Source: Flavobacteriaceae bacterium (GTDB lineage: Bacteria > Bacteroidota > Bacteroidia > Flavobacteriales > Weeksellaceae). From it: a stretch of 46,618 nucleotides of DNA. Both the position numbers and the translations under genes were made by a program. Location: assembly GCA_004359435.1 (NCBI GenBank), contig PTET01000001.1, positions 633,193 through 679,810 of the forward strand, in the 5' to 3' direction. The notes under the pieces are model-generated. The model made no database searches. It was not told where the DNA came from and saw only the letters and a list, made by a program, of their open reading frames with translations. Position 1 is the first letter of the stretch. Every line of letters starts with the position of its first letter. Shown here piece by piece: positions 1-10,403 of this stretch.

Positions 1-1172
1 ACGCTAGAATCAACGAGACTACAATCACCCTAAACAACTACCAAGCATCGGCCAATCCTAAATCAACCTGTACAATAGATACAGACGGAGATGGAAAAAC
101 CAACAATTTGGATTTGGATTCAGACGGTGACGGTTGTCCAGACTTGGTTGAAGCGGGAGTGAAGAAATTTGCTACAACAAATTTAACTTATGTAGATTCA
201 GACAATACCACTGCATCTGGTATCGACTTAGGAATTGACTCTGGTATTGCAGATGCCCAAATTGCAAGTACAGAAACTTTCGGAACCAACGGACTTGCCA
301 ATGGATTGGAAACTGCTGCCGATAACGGAACAATTGCCTATACATCTACCTACAGCAGTAGAGCACTTTCTGATACTGTAAATGCTTGTTTGGACTCTGA
401 TGGAGATGGAATTGTAGATTTGGATGATATTGACGATGACAATGATGGGGTTTTGGATACACAAGAAACCAAAGCTATTGATGTTACGTGCAACATTCCT
501 GTAAACAATGCAACAAATGGTCTGATTTTTTATGACAATGATAATGGAGCCACTTGCCCCAACTGCTTGGCAAATGCATATCTACCTAGTTGGAGTTCAA
601 ACTATTTTTCTTTCATTTCAAACACACCAACTGTATCTGGAATGACAGCTCCTTATTCGGGTTCTGGTGTTACTGGAACACCAACTACTACTGCTCAGGC
701 CGTTGCGCAAGGAACTTATTATCAAGTTCAGTTTACCACAGCATCAAGTTATGTAGTATTTGATTGGATTAGTTTCTATACAACACCTGCCAACGGAAGA
801 GTTAGAGTAGATGTTTCAACAGATCCAAATTTCTCAACAAGTACAACTTTGTATGATAATTCTGTGAGTGTATCGAGTTGGGCGGCGACAATTCCTATGA
901 CAGATTTGGTGATGTCACCTTATACTACGTACTACATTAGAGAATATTGGGCCAATTTTAATGGCAATGCGGATTATGCACCTGCTTATGGATTTAGATG
1001 TCCTACAACCAACGAAGTCCCAAATCCTGAGACTTTTGTTGACATAGACACCGACGGCGATGGAAAACCCAACCGTTTAGACTTGGATTCTGATGGAGAA
1101 AACTTTGACCTATCAGAACAACCAAAGTGGACAATCCAGCCAAGCAAATTCCAATATTGCCAATTTTGCTAA
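1..1172 (+). CDS. Thrombospondin type 3 repeat protein, internal part (5' end outside window, interrupted 3')
   Basis: The frame is open from the first bases of the window (position 3), so the gene starts upstream. The protein is a large secreted-type repeat protein. It alternates acidic calcium-binding motifs of the DxDxDG kind (for example near 84-130, 393-455 and 1044-1100) with a repeated module reading roughly CPDLVEAGVKKFA then GIDSGIADAQI, and with beta-rich segments such as 500-1000. Thrombospondin type 3 repeats are known calcium-binding linkers of surface proteins; the role of this protein is unknown. The natural frame is lost soon after DLDSDG at about 1098: the 24 or so codons to the stop at 1172 are out-of-frame sequence. 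The reading continues in another frame as the next entry. No signal peptide can be judged because the N-terminus is missing. Confidence 0.8.
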   Translation, partial: ARINETTITLNNYQASANPKSTCTIDTDGDGKTNNLDLDSDGDGCPDLVEAGVKKFATTNLTYVDSDNTTASGIDLGIDSGIADAQIASTETFGTNGLANGLETAADNGTIAYTSTYSSRALSDTVNACLDSDGDGIVDLDDIDDDNDGVLDTQETKAIDVTCNIPVNNATNGLIFYDNDNGATCPNCLANAYLPSWSSNYFSFISNTPTVSGMTAPYSGSGVTGTPTTTAQAVAQGTYYQVQFTTASSYVVFDWISFYTTPANGRVRVDVSTDPNFSTSTTLYDNSVSVSSWAATIPMTDLVMSPYTTYYIREYWANFNGNADYAPAYGFRCPTTNEVPNPETFVDIDTDGDGKPNRLDLDSDGENFDLSEQPKWTIQPSKFQYCQFC

Positions 1173-2760
1173 CAATACCACTGCATACAAATATTATAGA
1201 TATTACGGTGGAAGTACTGCCGCCAGCGGTGGAGGTTGGGCAACTGAATTTTTCTTCAAAGAAAAAGTATGTACAGAGCTGGATACCGATACAGATGGAA
1301 AACCCAACCGTCTAGACCTAGACTCCGATGGTGACAAATGTTCAGATTTGATTGAAGCAGGGGTGAAAAAATTTGCTGGAAGCAATTTGGTTTATGCTAC
1401 TTCTGGTTCAACTTCTGCAACTGGAACAGATTTTGGAATTGATTCAGGTATTGCAGATGCGCAAATAGACGTTTCACAATCTTTTGGAAGCAATGGATTG
1501 GCAAACTATGTTGAGACATCAGAAAACGGAATTACCAAATATCTGTCTACCTACAATACATATGCTACAAAGAGCAATTTGAGTTTGTGTAAAGACACAG
1601 ATGGAGATGGATATTCTGATGTAGATGATTTGGATGACGACAACGATGGAATTTTGGATACAACAGAGGGTCTAGTAGATATTACTTTGAATACATTAAA
1701 TGGAAATAGACAGCTTAACAACGTTACACAGGTTGCTAACGCTACCCTCAGTTGTACAGCAGGAAAAACTTCTGCTGGATCTAATGTTTTCCGTTTTAAT
1801 ATCAACTGGAATAATACAGCATCTTCATCAGACAAATCTACCATGACTTTGAATGTAAATGGAGTGGACTACTTGACTATTTCAACTCCATCTGGTGGTG
1901 GCACCAATCAAGATAACGCAACCGAATATGGAGGAGATGCACTGATAACCGCTTTCAATGGAGCGACCTTCGTCAATTCTATGCCGTCTTCACAAGGGAA
2001 CAGTTATTTGGATCCTGTCATCCCAAGTAATCCAACTTTTGCAACGATTACAGTGTATTTACCTGTAGCAATTAATACTGTAAGAGAAACTTTTGTTCTG
2101 CAAAATGATGATTTTCGTTTGCCAATTCAACAAGTTGTAGAAGCTTGCCAATCGGATACAGACAAAGATGGAATTGTCAACCACTTAGACCTAGACACAG
2201 ACGGAGACAGCTGTCCTGATGCGATGGAAGGAGCGGCAAACATTCCAACGTCTGCACTTGTAACCTCAAGCATGGATGGAGGAAACAACAATGATGCGGG
2301 ACTAGGCTACAACGGAACTTCTACCAGTCCAGTGGTTTCCAACCTTGGAAATACTGTGGGCACAACCACCACCACTCTTGGAGTTCCAACGGTTGCAACC
2401 ACAGGACAAGCAATTGGTGATTCTCAAAATGGAGCGGTGAAATCTGGATGTACAGTTTGCTACAAAAAAGGAGATCATTCAGAAGAAGGAGTAGATTCCC
2501 ATGTTGGAATTTCAACCCTAGACAGAACCAAGCAAGATGAGATCAACCCATCTATTTGGCCAGAAGAAGTGAAGAACGGTCAGTTGGTTCTGGAGTCTAA
2601 AGACAAAGGATTTATCATTACCCATACAACGCCTGCGGCCATTGGAACCAATGCTAAGGAGGGAATGATTATCTATGATACCTCAGACAACTGTATCAAA
2701 CTCTACGATGGAACTACTTGGGGATGTATCAAACCAGAATGTGATTATCCTTCTGAATAA
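1093..2760 (+). CDS. Thrombospondin type 3 repeat protein, C-terminal part (same gene as the preceding entry)
   Basis: This frame carries on the same protein. It begins inside a segment (1150-1265) resembling a beta-sandwich adhesion domain, followed by a full copy of the repeat module at 1280-1560 (DTDTDGKPNRLDLDSDGD, then EAGVKKFAG and GIDSGIADAQI), which closely matches 84-360. More DxDxDG repeats follow at 1590-1665 and 2150-2225. The last 90 residues form a compact C-terminal segment (EGMIIYDTSDNCIKLYDGTTWGC) that I recall as a frequent tail of large flavobacterial surface proteins. No typical type IX secretion sorting tail is visible. The ATG at 1093 is only the first in-frame start after a break and is not the real start. 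A strong terminator follows directly. Confidence 0.8.
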   Translation: MEKTLTYQNNQSGQSSQANSNIANFANNTTAYKYYRYYGGSTAASGGGWATEFFFKEKVCTELDTDTDGKPNRLDLDSDGDKCSDLIEAGVKKFAGSNLVYATSGSTSATGTDFGIDSGIADAQIDVSQSFGSNGLANYVETSENGITKYLSTYNTYATKSNLSLCKDTDGDGYSDVDDLDDDNDGILDTTEGLVDITLNTLNGNRQLNNVTQVANATLSCTAGKTSAGSNVFRFNINWNNTASSSDKSTMTLNVNGVDYLTISTPSGGGTNQDNATEYGGDALITAFNGATFVNSMPSSQGNSYLDPVIPSNPTFATITVYLPVAINTVRETFVLQNDDFRLPIQQVVEACQSDTDKDGIVNHLDLDTDGDSCPDAMEGAANIPTSALVTSSMDGGNNNDAGLGYNGTSTSPVVSNLGNTVGTTTTTLGVPTVATTGQAIGDSQNGAVKSGCTVCYKKGDHSEEGVDSHVGISTLDRTKQDEINPSIWPEEVKNGQLVLESKDKGFIITHTTPAAIGTNAKEGMIIYDTSDNCIKLYDGTTWGCIKPECDYPSE

Positions 2761-2784
2761 AATTCAGAGAAAAAAATTGATTAG

Positions 2785-2815
2785 AAAAAGACTGCTTTTG
2801 CAGTCTTTTTCTTTT
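2785..2815 (+). terminator. Intrinsic terminator after the repeat-protein gene
   Basis: An 11-base stem, AAAAAGACTGC paired with GCAGTCTTTTT around a TTTT loop, is followed by a T-rich run. It lies 25 bases after the stop codon at 2760 and separates this gene from the suf operon. Confidence 0.85.
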
Positions 2816-2867
2816 ATAGATATTCTTTAGAAATTAAAAGGGAGAAATTCCACTATCAATCCATAAA

Positions 2868-2895
2868 TTGTATCTATCAATTATTTTTATCTTTG
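2868..2895 (+). promoter_or_regulatory. Bacteroidota-type promoter of the suf operon
   Basis: TTG at 2868-2870 (-33 element) and TATCTTTG at 2888-2895 (-7 element, consensus TAnnTTTG) are 17 bases apart, matching the known housekeeping promoter of Bacteroidota. The start codon of sufA lies 62 bases downstream, leaving an untranslated leader of about 55 bases. Confidence 0.7.
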
Positions 2896-2957
2896 CCCCT
2901 AGATTGTATTGATTATTTTTTCTTTATTTGTTCTAGATAAACACCACAAGCAAATCT

Positions 2958-3287
2958 ATGATAAAAGTATCGGACCAAGCAAGAGAAAAAGTGGTTTCTC
3001 TGATGAAAGAAGAGGGGCAAACTACAGAAAGTCATTATGTTAGGGTGGGAGTAGAAAGCGGAGGATGTTCGGGACTTTCCTACAAATTAACCTTTGACAA
3101 TCAGAAAAAAGAAGAAGACCAAGAGTTTCAGGACAACGGGGTAAGGATTTTGGTAGACAAAAAGTCCTTTTTGTATTTGGTGGGCACAACCTTAGAGTAT
3201 TCGGGTGGACTCAACGGAAAAGGATTTGTCTTTAACAACCCGAATGCCAACCGTACCTGCGGTTGTGGGGAGAGTTTTTCTCTATAA
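2958..3287 (+). CDS. sufA: A-type iron-sulfur cluster carrier, SufA/IscA/HesB family
   Basis: This 109-residue protein belongs to the A-type carriers, which receive Fe-S clusters from the SufBCD scaffold and pass them to apo-enzymes in the cytoplasm. The three conserved cluster-binding cysteines are present: Cys37 in GGCSG, and Cys101 and Cys103 in TCGCGESF near the C-terminus. The length is typical. It is the first gene of the operon sufA-sufB-sufC-sufD-sufS, begins after a clear promoter, and is followed by sufB after 20 bases. Naming it SufA rather than IscA or ErpA rests on the operon, since sequence alone does not separate these paralogues. Confidence 0.9.
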   Translation: MIKVSDQAREKVVSLMKEEGQTTESHYVRVGVESGGCSGLSYKLTFDNQKKEEDQEFQDNGVRILVDKKSFLYLVGTTLEYSGGLNGKGFVFNNPNANRTCGCGESFSL

Positions 3288-3307
3288 AAACACAAAAGGA
3301 AGTTATC

Positions 3308-4270
3308 ATGGCCTATACAGAAGAAGATTTAAAGAAAGAATTAGAAACCAAGGAGTATCAGCACGGTTTTACCACCGACATTGAGTACGAAGATTTTCCT
3401 GTGGGCTTAAGCAGAGAAATTGTTGCCTTAATTTCTAAGAAAAAAAACGAACCAGACTGGATGACCCAGTGGAGATTAGAGGCTTTTGATCTTTGGACCA
3501 AAATGGAAGAACCTTCTTGGGCCAATGTGGGGTACGAAAAACCCAAATTTTATGACATCACTTATTTTGCTAAACCCAAAGCCAAACCAGAGTTAGAAAG
3601 TTTAGATCAGGTAGATCCTGAGCTTCTCAAAACTTTTGAGAAACTGGGAATTTCACTAGATGAGCAAAAAAGACTTTCGGGCGTTGCGATGGACGTGGTA
3701 ATCGACTCTGTTTCGGTGAAAACGACCTATCAAGAAACTTTAAAGGAAAAAGGGATTATTTTTTGTTCAATTTCTGAAGCTATACAAGAGCATCCAGAAC
3801 TCGTAAAAAAATACATTGGATCGGTAGTGCCAAGAGCAGACAATTTTTATTCGGCGCTTAATTCGGCTGTGTTTTCGGACGGATCTTTCTGTTATATTCC
3901 CAAAGGGGTAAGATGCCCCATGGAACTTTCTACCTATTTTAGAATCAACCAAGCAGGAACAGGTCAGTTTGAAAGAACTCTGGTAATTGCTGACCAGGGT
4001 TCTTATGTGAGTTATCTGGAAGGATGTACCGCTCCTTCAAGAGACGAAAACCAGCTTCATGCTGCGGTGGTAGAACTCATCGCACTCGATGATGCTGAGA
4101 TTAAATATTCCACCGTTCAAAACTGGTATCCTGGAGACAAAGACGGAAAAGGTGGGGTATATAATTTTGTAACCAAAAGAGGACTTTGTTTAGATCGGGC
4201 CAAAATTTCTTGGACTCAAGTTGAAACAGGCTCTGCAGTAACTTGGAAATATCCTTCACCATTGCCGTAA
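3308..4270 (+). CDS. sufB: SufB, Fe-S scaffold subunit, N-terminal two thirds (interrupted)
   Basis: SufB is the scaffold subunit on which the SufBC2D complex builds Fe-S clusters. The start is the ATG at 3308 ([13 protein letters not shown]); an in-frame ATG further upstream at 3278 would overlap the end of sufA and is not needed. The conserved family sequence runs unbroken to TWKYPS at about 4254. Normally a cysteine-containing stretch of about 13 residues (CILKGDNSVGEFY or similar) follows. Here it is missing and the frame is lost, giving a false end PLP-stop at 4270. The rest of the protein lies in another frame as the next entry. A break in a gene that is normally essential is more likely a sequence join error than a real mutation. 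Confidence 0.88.
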   Translation: MAYTEEDLKKELETKEYQHGFTTDIEYEDFPVGLSREIVALISKKKNEPDWMTQWRLEAFDLWTKMEEPSWANVGYEKPKFYDITYFAKPKAKPELESLDQVDPELLKTFEKLGISLDEQKRLSGVAMDVVIDSVSVKTTYQETLKEKGIIFCSISEAIQEHPELVKKYIGSVVPRADNFYSALNSAVFSDGSFCYIPKGVRCPMELSTYFRINQAGTGQFERTLVIADQGSYVSYLEGCTAPSRDENQLHAAVVELIALDDAEIKYSTVQNWYPGDKDGKGGVYNFVTKRGLCLDRAKISWTQVETGSAVTWKYPSPLP

Positions 4271-4713
4271 CCAATCATCACCAACAGGCAGATACAGGAA
4301 CCAAAATGATTCACCTTGGCGCTCATACCAAAAGCACCATTATCTCTAAAGGAATTTCGGCGGGAAAATCTCAAAATTCCTACCGAGGATTGGTCAAAAT
4401 TGGACCCAATGCTAAAGGAGCCAGAAACTTTTCTCAGTGCGATTCTCTATTGATGGGAAACCAGTGCGGGGCACATACTTTTCCCTATATAGAGGCTACA
4501 AATCCCACTGCAAAACTAGAACACGAAGCTACAACCTCTAAAATTGGAGAAGATCAAATTTTCTATTGCAACCAAAGAGGAATAGATACAGAAAAAGCCA
4601 TTGCGCTTATCGTCAATGGATTTAGCAAAGAAGTGCTCAACAAATTGCCTATGGAATTTGCGGTTGAAGCACAAAAATTATTGGAAATTAGTTTGGAAGG
4701 AAGTGTAGGATAA
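4243..4713 (+). CDS. sufB: SufB, C-terminal third (continuation after a frameshifting deletion)
   Basis: From about 4257 this frame reads [21 protein letters not shown], the sequence that directly follows the missing stretch in SufB proteins. It continues through the beta-helix core ([30 protein letters not shown]) to a normal SufB C-terminus. The first five or so residues from the ATG at 4243 are out of frame, so this is not an independent start. The essential cluster-assembly cysteine of the C-terminal beta-helix region of SufB probably corresponds to the CDSLL or QCGAH cysteine. sufC starts 12 bases after the stop. Confidence 0.88.
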   Translation: MEISFTIAVTNHHQQADTGTKMIHLGAHTKSTIISKGISAGKSQNSYRGLVKIGPNAKGARNFSQCDSLLMGNQCGAHTFPYIEATNPTAKLEHEATTSKIGEDQIFYCNQRGIDTEKAIALIVNGFSKEVLNKLPMEFAVEAQKLLEISLEGSVG

Positions 4714-4725
4714 TAAACAAAGAAA

Positions 4726-5484
4726 ATGCTATCAATAAAAAATTTAACCGCCCAAATAGGCGAAAAACAAATTGTAAAAGGACTTAATTTACAGATAAAC
4801 CCTGGTGAAGTACATGCCATTATGGGACCTAATGGTGCTGGAAAAAGTACCCTTTCTAACATCATTGCAGGAAGAGAAGACTATCAGGTAACCGGGGGTG
4901 AATTGCTTTTTGAAAATCAAGATATTTTAGATTTGGCACCAGAAGAAAGATCTCACAAAGGAATTTTTCTCTCCTTTCAGTACCCCATAGAGATTCCGGG
5001 AATCAGCGTGATGAATTTTATCAAAATGGCGGTAAACGAATCTAGAAAAGCCCAAGGTTTAGAGCCTATGCCAGCCAAGGAACTACTTGAAAAAATCAAA
5101 GAAAAAGCAGCGCTTTTAGAAATGGACAAGAGTTTTCTTTCTAGATCTCTCAACGAAGGTTTTTCGGGTGGAGAAAAAAAGCGAAACGAAATTTTTCAGA
5201 TGGCTATGCTAGAGCCTAAATTAGCCATCTTGGATGAAACCGATTCTGGATTAGACATTGATGCGTTAAGAATTGTGGCAAATGGAGTAAATAAGCTTAA
5301 ATCTAAGCAAAACGCAACTCTTGTAATTACCCACTATCAGAGACTTTTAGATTATATTGTTCCCGATTTTGTTCATGTTTTATACGATGGGAAAATCGTC
5401 AAATCTGGAGACAAATCTTTGGCCTTGGAGCTAGAAGAAAAAGGCTATGATTGGATTAAAGATGAAATTTCGGCCTTAAAATGA
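4726..5484 (+). CDS. sufC: SufC, ATPase of the SufBCD Fe-S assembly complex
   Basis: This 252-residue ABC-type ATPase powers conformational change of the SufB-SufD scaffold. Walker A is GPNGAGKST near residues 34-42. The ABC signature is SGGEKKRNE near 145. Walker B is [16 protein letters not shown], with the DSGLDIDAL form that is characteristic of SufC rather than of transport ATPases. The length is normal and there is no membrane segment, consistent with a soluble cytoplasmic protein. The stop overlaps the start of sufD by four bases (ATGA), which suggests translational coupling. Confidence 0.96.
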   Translation: MLSIKNLTAQIGEKQIVKGLNLQINPGEVHAIMGPNGAGKSTLSNIIAGREDYQVTGGELLFENQDILDLAPEERSHKGIFLSFQYPIEIPGISVMNFIKMAVNESRKAQGLEPMPAKELLEKIKEKAALLEMDKSFLSRSLNEGFSGGEKKRNEIFQMAMLEPKLAILDETDSGLDIDALRIVANGVNKLKSKQNATLVITHYQRLLDYIVPDFVHVLYDGKIVKSGDKSLALELEEKGYDWIKDEISALK

Positions 5485-6797
5485 TGACTTTAGAACAAAC
5501 CATACATAGGCAGTTTGCAGAGGTTTCAAAACTTGGTTTTCCAGAGAGTTTAGATAAAAAGCGAAAGCAGGGTATCGAAAAGTTTTTGGAATTAGGACTT
5601 CCCACCAAGAAAGACGAAGAGTGGAAATATCTTCATCTGCCTTCTTTTGTCAAGCACAATTTCTCAGAGGTAACAAACTCGGAGAATCTTCCTCTTACAA
5701 CAGAAGAAATTTCTCAAAAAATAGGGGAGATTCAGAGTCAAAATAAACTGATTTTTAAAGGAGAAACCCCTGATTTAGAAAATGCCTCGCTTCAGGAAAA
5801 AGGAGTAGTTTTTATACCAATTTCTAAAGCTTTAGAAGATACACAATACCAAAGCATAATCGAAAAGTATTTGGGAAATATTGCCCAAGAAGACATGTCT
5901 TTGAGTTTTGCCAATCTAGCTACTTTTACCAAAGGATATTTTTTGTATGTCCCCAAAAATGTTGTGCTACAAGAGCCTCTTGAAGTTGTCTTTGCTCAAA
6001 AAACTGCCTCGGCAGTGTATAGTTCGGTTAGAAATTTGGTTGTTTTAGAAGAATCATCTTCTGTTTCTTTGCAAGAAACCCATCTTAGTTTAAACGATTC
6101 TGGAAATTTCACAAATGCGGTGACAGAGGTTTATCTAGGACAGAATGCCCAAGTAGAAATTTTGAAATTGCAGAACGATTCTCAAAGTTCTATGCTTGTA
6201 GATAGCTGTTTTATCGGTCAACAGAAAGATTCAATCGCTAAGGTTTTTACCTTTAGCTTTGGTGGAAAAGTAACCCGAAACAATTTGCATTTTTATCAAA
6301 ATCAAACCGGTTGCCATTCGTTTTTAAATGGACTTAGTCTGCTCACTGATGCCCAGTGTGTAGATCATCATACCCTTGTTCATCACAAAGCTGAAGATTG
6401 TCAAAGCCACGAAAATTACAAAGGTATTTTTGATGGAACTTCCAAAGGTATTTTTAATGGGAAAGTTTTGGTAGATTCTTCTGCCCAAAGAATCAACGCT
6501 TTTCAGCAAAATGACAATGTTTTGCTTTCAGATTCTGCTTCGATAAACACCAAGCCTCAGCTTGAAATTTTTGCCGACGATGTAAAATGTTCCCATGGCT
6601 GTACCATTGGTCAGATGGATGAAGATGCACTTTTTTATCTTCAATCCAGAGGTCTTCCTAAAAATGAAGCCAAAGGACTTTTGATGCTTGCTTTTTGTTC
6701 TCAGATTTTGGAAGAGATAAAAGTATCTTCTTTCAAAGAAAAGATCCATCAAATCCTCTCAGAAAAACTTCACGCTTCCCTTGATTTAGAATTTTAA
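5481..6797 (+). CDS. sufD: SufD, Fe-S assembly scaffold subunit
   Basis: SufD (438 residues) is the paralogue of SufB that completes the SufBC2D scaffold and is needed for iron acquisition. Family features visible are an N-terminal alpha-helical segment with [11 protein letters not shown] near residue 45, a long beta-helix core, and a C-terminal part with [15 protein letters not shown] and the [15 protein letters not shown] segment shared with SufB. A conserved histidine in KCSHG corresponds to the functional histidine known in SufD. The length is normal and the frame intact, unlike sufB. The two candidate ATG codons at the start are adjacent (5481 and 5484) and cannot be separated. sufS follows after 5 bases. 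Confidence 0.94.
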   Translation: MMTLEQTIHRQFAEVSKLGFPESLDKKRKQGIEKFLELGLPTKKDEEWKYLHLPSFVKHNFSEVTNSENLPLTTEEISQKIGEIQSQNKLIFKGETPDLENASLQEKGVVFIPISKALEDTQYQSIIEKYLGNIAQEDMSLSFANLATFTKGYFLYVPKNVVLQEPLEVVFAQKTASAVYSSVRNLVVLEESSSVSLQETHLSLNDSGNFTNAVTEVYLGQNAQVEILKLQNDSQSSMLVDSCFIGQQKDSIAKVFTFSFGGKVTRNNLHFYQNQTGCHSFLNGLSLLTDAQCVDHHTLVHHKAEDCQSHENYKGIFDGTSKGIFNGKVLVDSSAQRINAFQQNDNVLLSDSASINTKPQLEIFADDVKCSHGCTIGQMDEDALFYLQSRGLPKNEAKGLLMLAFCSQILEEIKVSSFKEKIHQILSEKLHASLDLEF

Positions 6798-6802
6798 TTC
6801 CT

Positions 6803-8020
6803 ATGAATCTAGAAGAAATTAGAGCCCAGTTTCCGCTTTTACACCAAAAGATAAATGGTTATCCTCTGGTGTATTTAGACAATGCGGCTTCTTCTCAAAA
6901 GCCAGATTCGGTGATAAACTGTATCGCTAGCTATTATAGGGAAATTAATGCCAATGTTCACCGAGGCATACATACTTTGAGCCAAGAGGCTACCGTAAAG
7001 ATGGAACAGTCTAGAGAAAAAGTAAGAGATTTCATTGGAGCCAAAAGCGAAAAGGAAATTATTTTCACCTCTGGAACGAGCCACAGCATCAATCTTCTTG
7101 CCCATAGTTTTGGGAGTTTTATTGCTAAGGGAGATGAAATTATCGTTTCTCATCTAGAGCATCATTCTAACATTGTTCCTTGGCAAATGCTCTGCCAGAG
7201 AACTGGGGCGATTTTAAAAGTAATTCCGATTGATGATCAGGGAGCTTTAGACATGGATGTCTTTCAATCTCTGTTGAGTAGTCAAACAAAGCTGGTAGCG
7301 GTCAATCATATTTCCAATGCTCTTGGGGTAATCAATCCAATTCAGGAGATTATCCAGAAAGCCCATGGTGTTGGTGCCAAAGTAATGATAGATGGGGCAC
7401 AGGCTGTTCCGCATTTGCCCATTGATGTAACTGGTTTAGATGTAGATTTTTATGTTTTTTCTGCCCACAAAATGTATGGGCCTACTGGGGTTGGAATTTT
7501 ATATGGAAAACAGGAACTTTTAGAACAAATGCCTCCATTTATGGGTGGGGGAGAGATGATACGTGAAGTTCGGTTTGAAGGCTCAACCTATGCCGATTTG
7601 CCTTTTAAATTTGAACCCGGAACTCCCAACATCGCAGGGAACATTGCCCTTGGAGCAGCCATAGATTTTATGAATAGCCTAGGGGTAGAAAATATCCAGA
7701 ACCACGAAAAGAAACTCATGGCGTATGCCAAAGAAAAATTAATCCAAATTGAGAATCTAACGGTTTATGCATTGGATTTAGACACGGCAGGTGCTATTTC
7801 TTTCAACCTGAATTTGCCTGGGGTTCATCCTTCAGACTTGGGTATGATTTTAGACAAACAAGGCATTGCCATTAGAACAGGCCACCATTGTACCCAACCC
7901 ATCATGAGCCGATTGGGTGTTTTGGGTACCGCCAGAGCTTCTTTTTGTGTCTACAACACTTTTGAAGAAATAGATCTTTTGGTAAAAGGCATCGAAAAAG
8001 CCAAGCAACTTTTGCTTTAA
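6803..8020 (+). CDS. sufS: SufS, cysteine desulfurase (class II)
   Basis: This 405-residue PLP-dependent enzyme mobilises sulfur from cysteine for the Suf system. The PLP lysine is Lys223 in SAHKMYGPTG. The persulfide-forming cysteine is Cys363 in RTGHHCTQP, the short class II (SufS-type) loop. The N-terminal segment YLDNAASSQKP and the H-N-I-V pattern of the cofactor site are also typical. It is the last gene of the suf operon. No SufE gene is seen next to it, so its sulfur acceptor must be encoded elsewhere. Confidence 0.95.
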   Translation: MNLEEIRAQFPLLHQKINGYPLVYLDNAASSQKPDSVINCIASYYREINANVHRGIHTLSQEATVKMEQSREKVRDFIGAKSEKEIIFTSGTSHSINLLAHSFGSFIAKGDEIIVSHLEHHSNIVPWQMLCQRTGAILKVIPIDDQGALDMDVFQSLLSSQTKLVAVNHISNALGVINPIQEIIQKAHGVGAKVMIDGAQAVPHLPIDVTGLDVDFYVFSAHKMYGPTGVGILYGKQELLEQMPPFMGGGEMIREVRFEGSTYADLPFKFEPGTPNIAGNIALGAAIDFMNSLGVENIQNHEKKLMAYAKEKLIQIENLTVYALDLDTAGAISFNLNLPGVHPSDLGMILDKQGIAIRTGHHCTQPIMSRLGVLGTARASFCVYNTFEEIDLLVKGIEKAKQLLL

Positions 8021-8078
8021 GTTTTTTTAATTCAAAAATTGGTTTACTTTTATCTTATTGAATTATAAAAGTATAACC

Positions 8079-8522
8079 ATGAAAACCATATCAAAGTTTT
8101 TTTTTCTGTTTGTTTTTACCTTATTTGGATTAATTTCTTGTGAAGACGACAACCCGCCTACTTCAAAAACTGATTATTCATCTTCTATTGTAGGAAAATG
8201 GGAGTTTTTGAAAACAGGTGAAAAGGTTAACAATCAGATTCTTTGGGATGATAATATAGATTTGGAATGTGGGAAAGATTATATAGAGTTCTCTCAGGAC
8301 AAAAGTTATAAAGACATTAATTTCTATTCAGGAGAGAACGGTATTTGTGAAGATGATGTTATAGGTGGTATTTGGACGATTAAAGACAAATTAATTACAG
8401 TTGATATAACTGATGTGGGTGATGAATATTCTTTTGGAGTAGAAATTCTAGAAATTACTGACAGTAAACTTGTAGTAAATGTAGAAAATGAGGAATATTA
8501 TTGGATGGTCAGAAAAAACTAA
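8079..8522 (+). CDS. Small lipoprotein with lipocalin-like fold (predicted)
   Basis: The preferred start is the ATG at 8079 rather than the in-frame TTG at 8058, because it begins a clean lipoprotein signal: MKTISK, a Phe/Leu-rich core, and the lipobox LISC, with EDD after the cysteine. The mature part of about 125 residues begins IVGKWEFLKTGE and has alternating short strands (GGIWTIKDKLITVDI, KLVVNVENEEYYWM). This pattern is typical of the lipocalin-like domain of Bacteroidota lipoproteins. No function is known. The acidic residues after the cysteine could favour surface export of lipoproteins in this phylum, which is an inference. The gene is followed by a terminator shared with the convergent groEL. 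Confidence 0.7.
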   Translation: MKTISKFFFLFVFTLFGLISCEDDNPPTSKTDYSSSIVGKWEFLKTGEKVNNQILWDDNIDLECGKDYIEFSQDKSYKDINFYSGENGICEDDVIGGIWTIKDKLITVDITDVGDEYSFGVEILEITDSKLVVNVENEEYYWMVRKN

Positions 8523-8554
8523 TATTTTTAAATTCTAACCCAAACAAAAAAAAT

Positions 8555-8590
8555 CCCTCAAAAGAAAAATTCTCTTGAGGGTTTTTTTTT
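8555..8590. terminator. Bidirectional terminator between the lipoprotein gene and groEL
   Basis: CCCTCAA and TTGAGGG form the stem, with a T run on the plus strand after it and an A run before it, so it can serve both converging transcripts. Confidence 0.85.
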
Positions 8591-8607
8591 GGATGAAACC
8601 TTAGGGT

Positions 8608-9971
<1,364 letters not shown>

Positions 9972-10015
9972 TTATGTTTTTAGTAATAATAATTGGGTTG
10001 ATAATTCAAAAAAGT

Positions 10016-10294
10016 TTAGAGAATAGCCAAAACATCTGATTCTCTCATGATCAAATAATCGGTATTTTCCCATTTGAGATCGGTTCCACCATATTTGCTG
10101 TACAAAACAGTGTCTCCTACTTTTAAAGTTACAGGGTTGTCTTTGCTACCAGGTCCAACGGCGACAACTTTTCCTTGTTGTGGTTTTTCTTTGGCTGAAT
10201 CTGGGATGATGATTCCAGAGGCCGTTTTTGTTTCCGCAGCAGCAGGCTCCACGATAATTCTATCGGCAAGCGGTTTGATGTTTAATGTTGACAT
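10016..10294 (-). CDS. groES: GroES co-chaperonin
   Basis: This 92-residue protein is the lid of the GroEL folding chamber. Typical features are [15 protein letters not shown] at the start, the mobile loop [18 protein letters not shown] that contacts GroEL, then GKVVAVGPG and a [11 protein letters not shown] roof-loop segment. The length is normal. It lies 47 bases upstream of groEL in the classic groES-groEL order. An unusual sigma-54-like element lies 36 bases upstream of its start codon. Confidence 0.96.
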   Translation of the reverse strand: MSTLNIKPLADRIIVEPAAAETKTASGIIIPDSAKEKPQQGKVVAVGPGSKDNPVTLKVGDTVLYSKYGGTDLKWENTDYLIMRESDVLAIL

Positions 10295-10329
10295 AGTATA
10301 AAGTTTTTTATTTCGTTATGTTATGAAAT

Positions 10330-10346
10330 TACGAAAAACGTGCCAA
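10330..10346 (-). promoter_or_regulatory. Sigma-54-like (-24/-12) element upstream of groES
   Basis: On the minus strand the sequence reads TTGGCACGTTTTTCGTA. The first eight bases are identical to the -24 consensus of sigma-54 promoters (TTGGCACG). At the right spacing the -12 position reads TCGTA instead of TTGCA, so it is a weak second half. The implied transcription start is near 10318, leaving a leader of about 24 bases before groES. A gene for a sigma-54 activator lies in the same minus-strand gene run. This is a sequence match only. Confidence 0.45.
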
Positions 10347-10358
10347 GCTAAGTTAGCT
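10346..10358. promoter_or_regulatory. Short perfect palindrome next to the groES promoter element
   Basis: AGCTAA-G-TTAGCT is a 6-base perfect inverted repeat with a one-base centre, sharing one base with the -24 element. On its outer side is GACA, and on the other TGCCA. It could be an operator for heat-shock control or an activator site. It does not match the classic CIRCE operator. Confidence 0.3.
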
Positions 10359-10403
10359 GACATTTTTGCAGATTTCTTAGTGTTTTTAGGCCAAAACTTC
10401 CTA

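Noticed and set aside
1-1172. TTG at 108 as a real gene start
   Set aside because: The frame and the repeat-protein sequence continue upstream to the window edge, so the gene begins outside.
4243-4270. Programmed ribosomal frameshift in sufB and similarly in groEL, miaB and purL
   Set aside because: Conserved residues are missing at each site and no slippery heptamer or hairpin is seen. These are deletions, not frame changes with all the sequence present.
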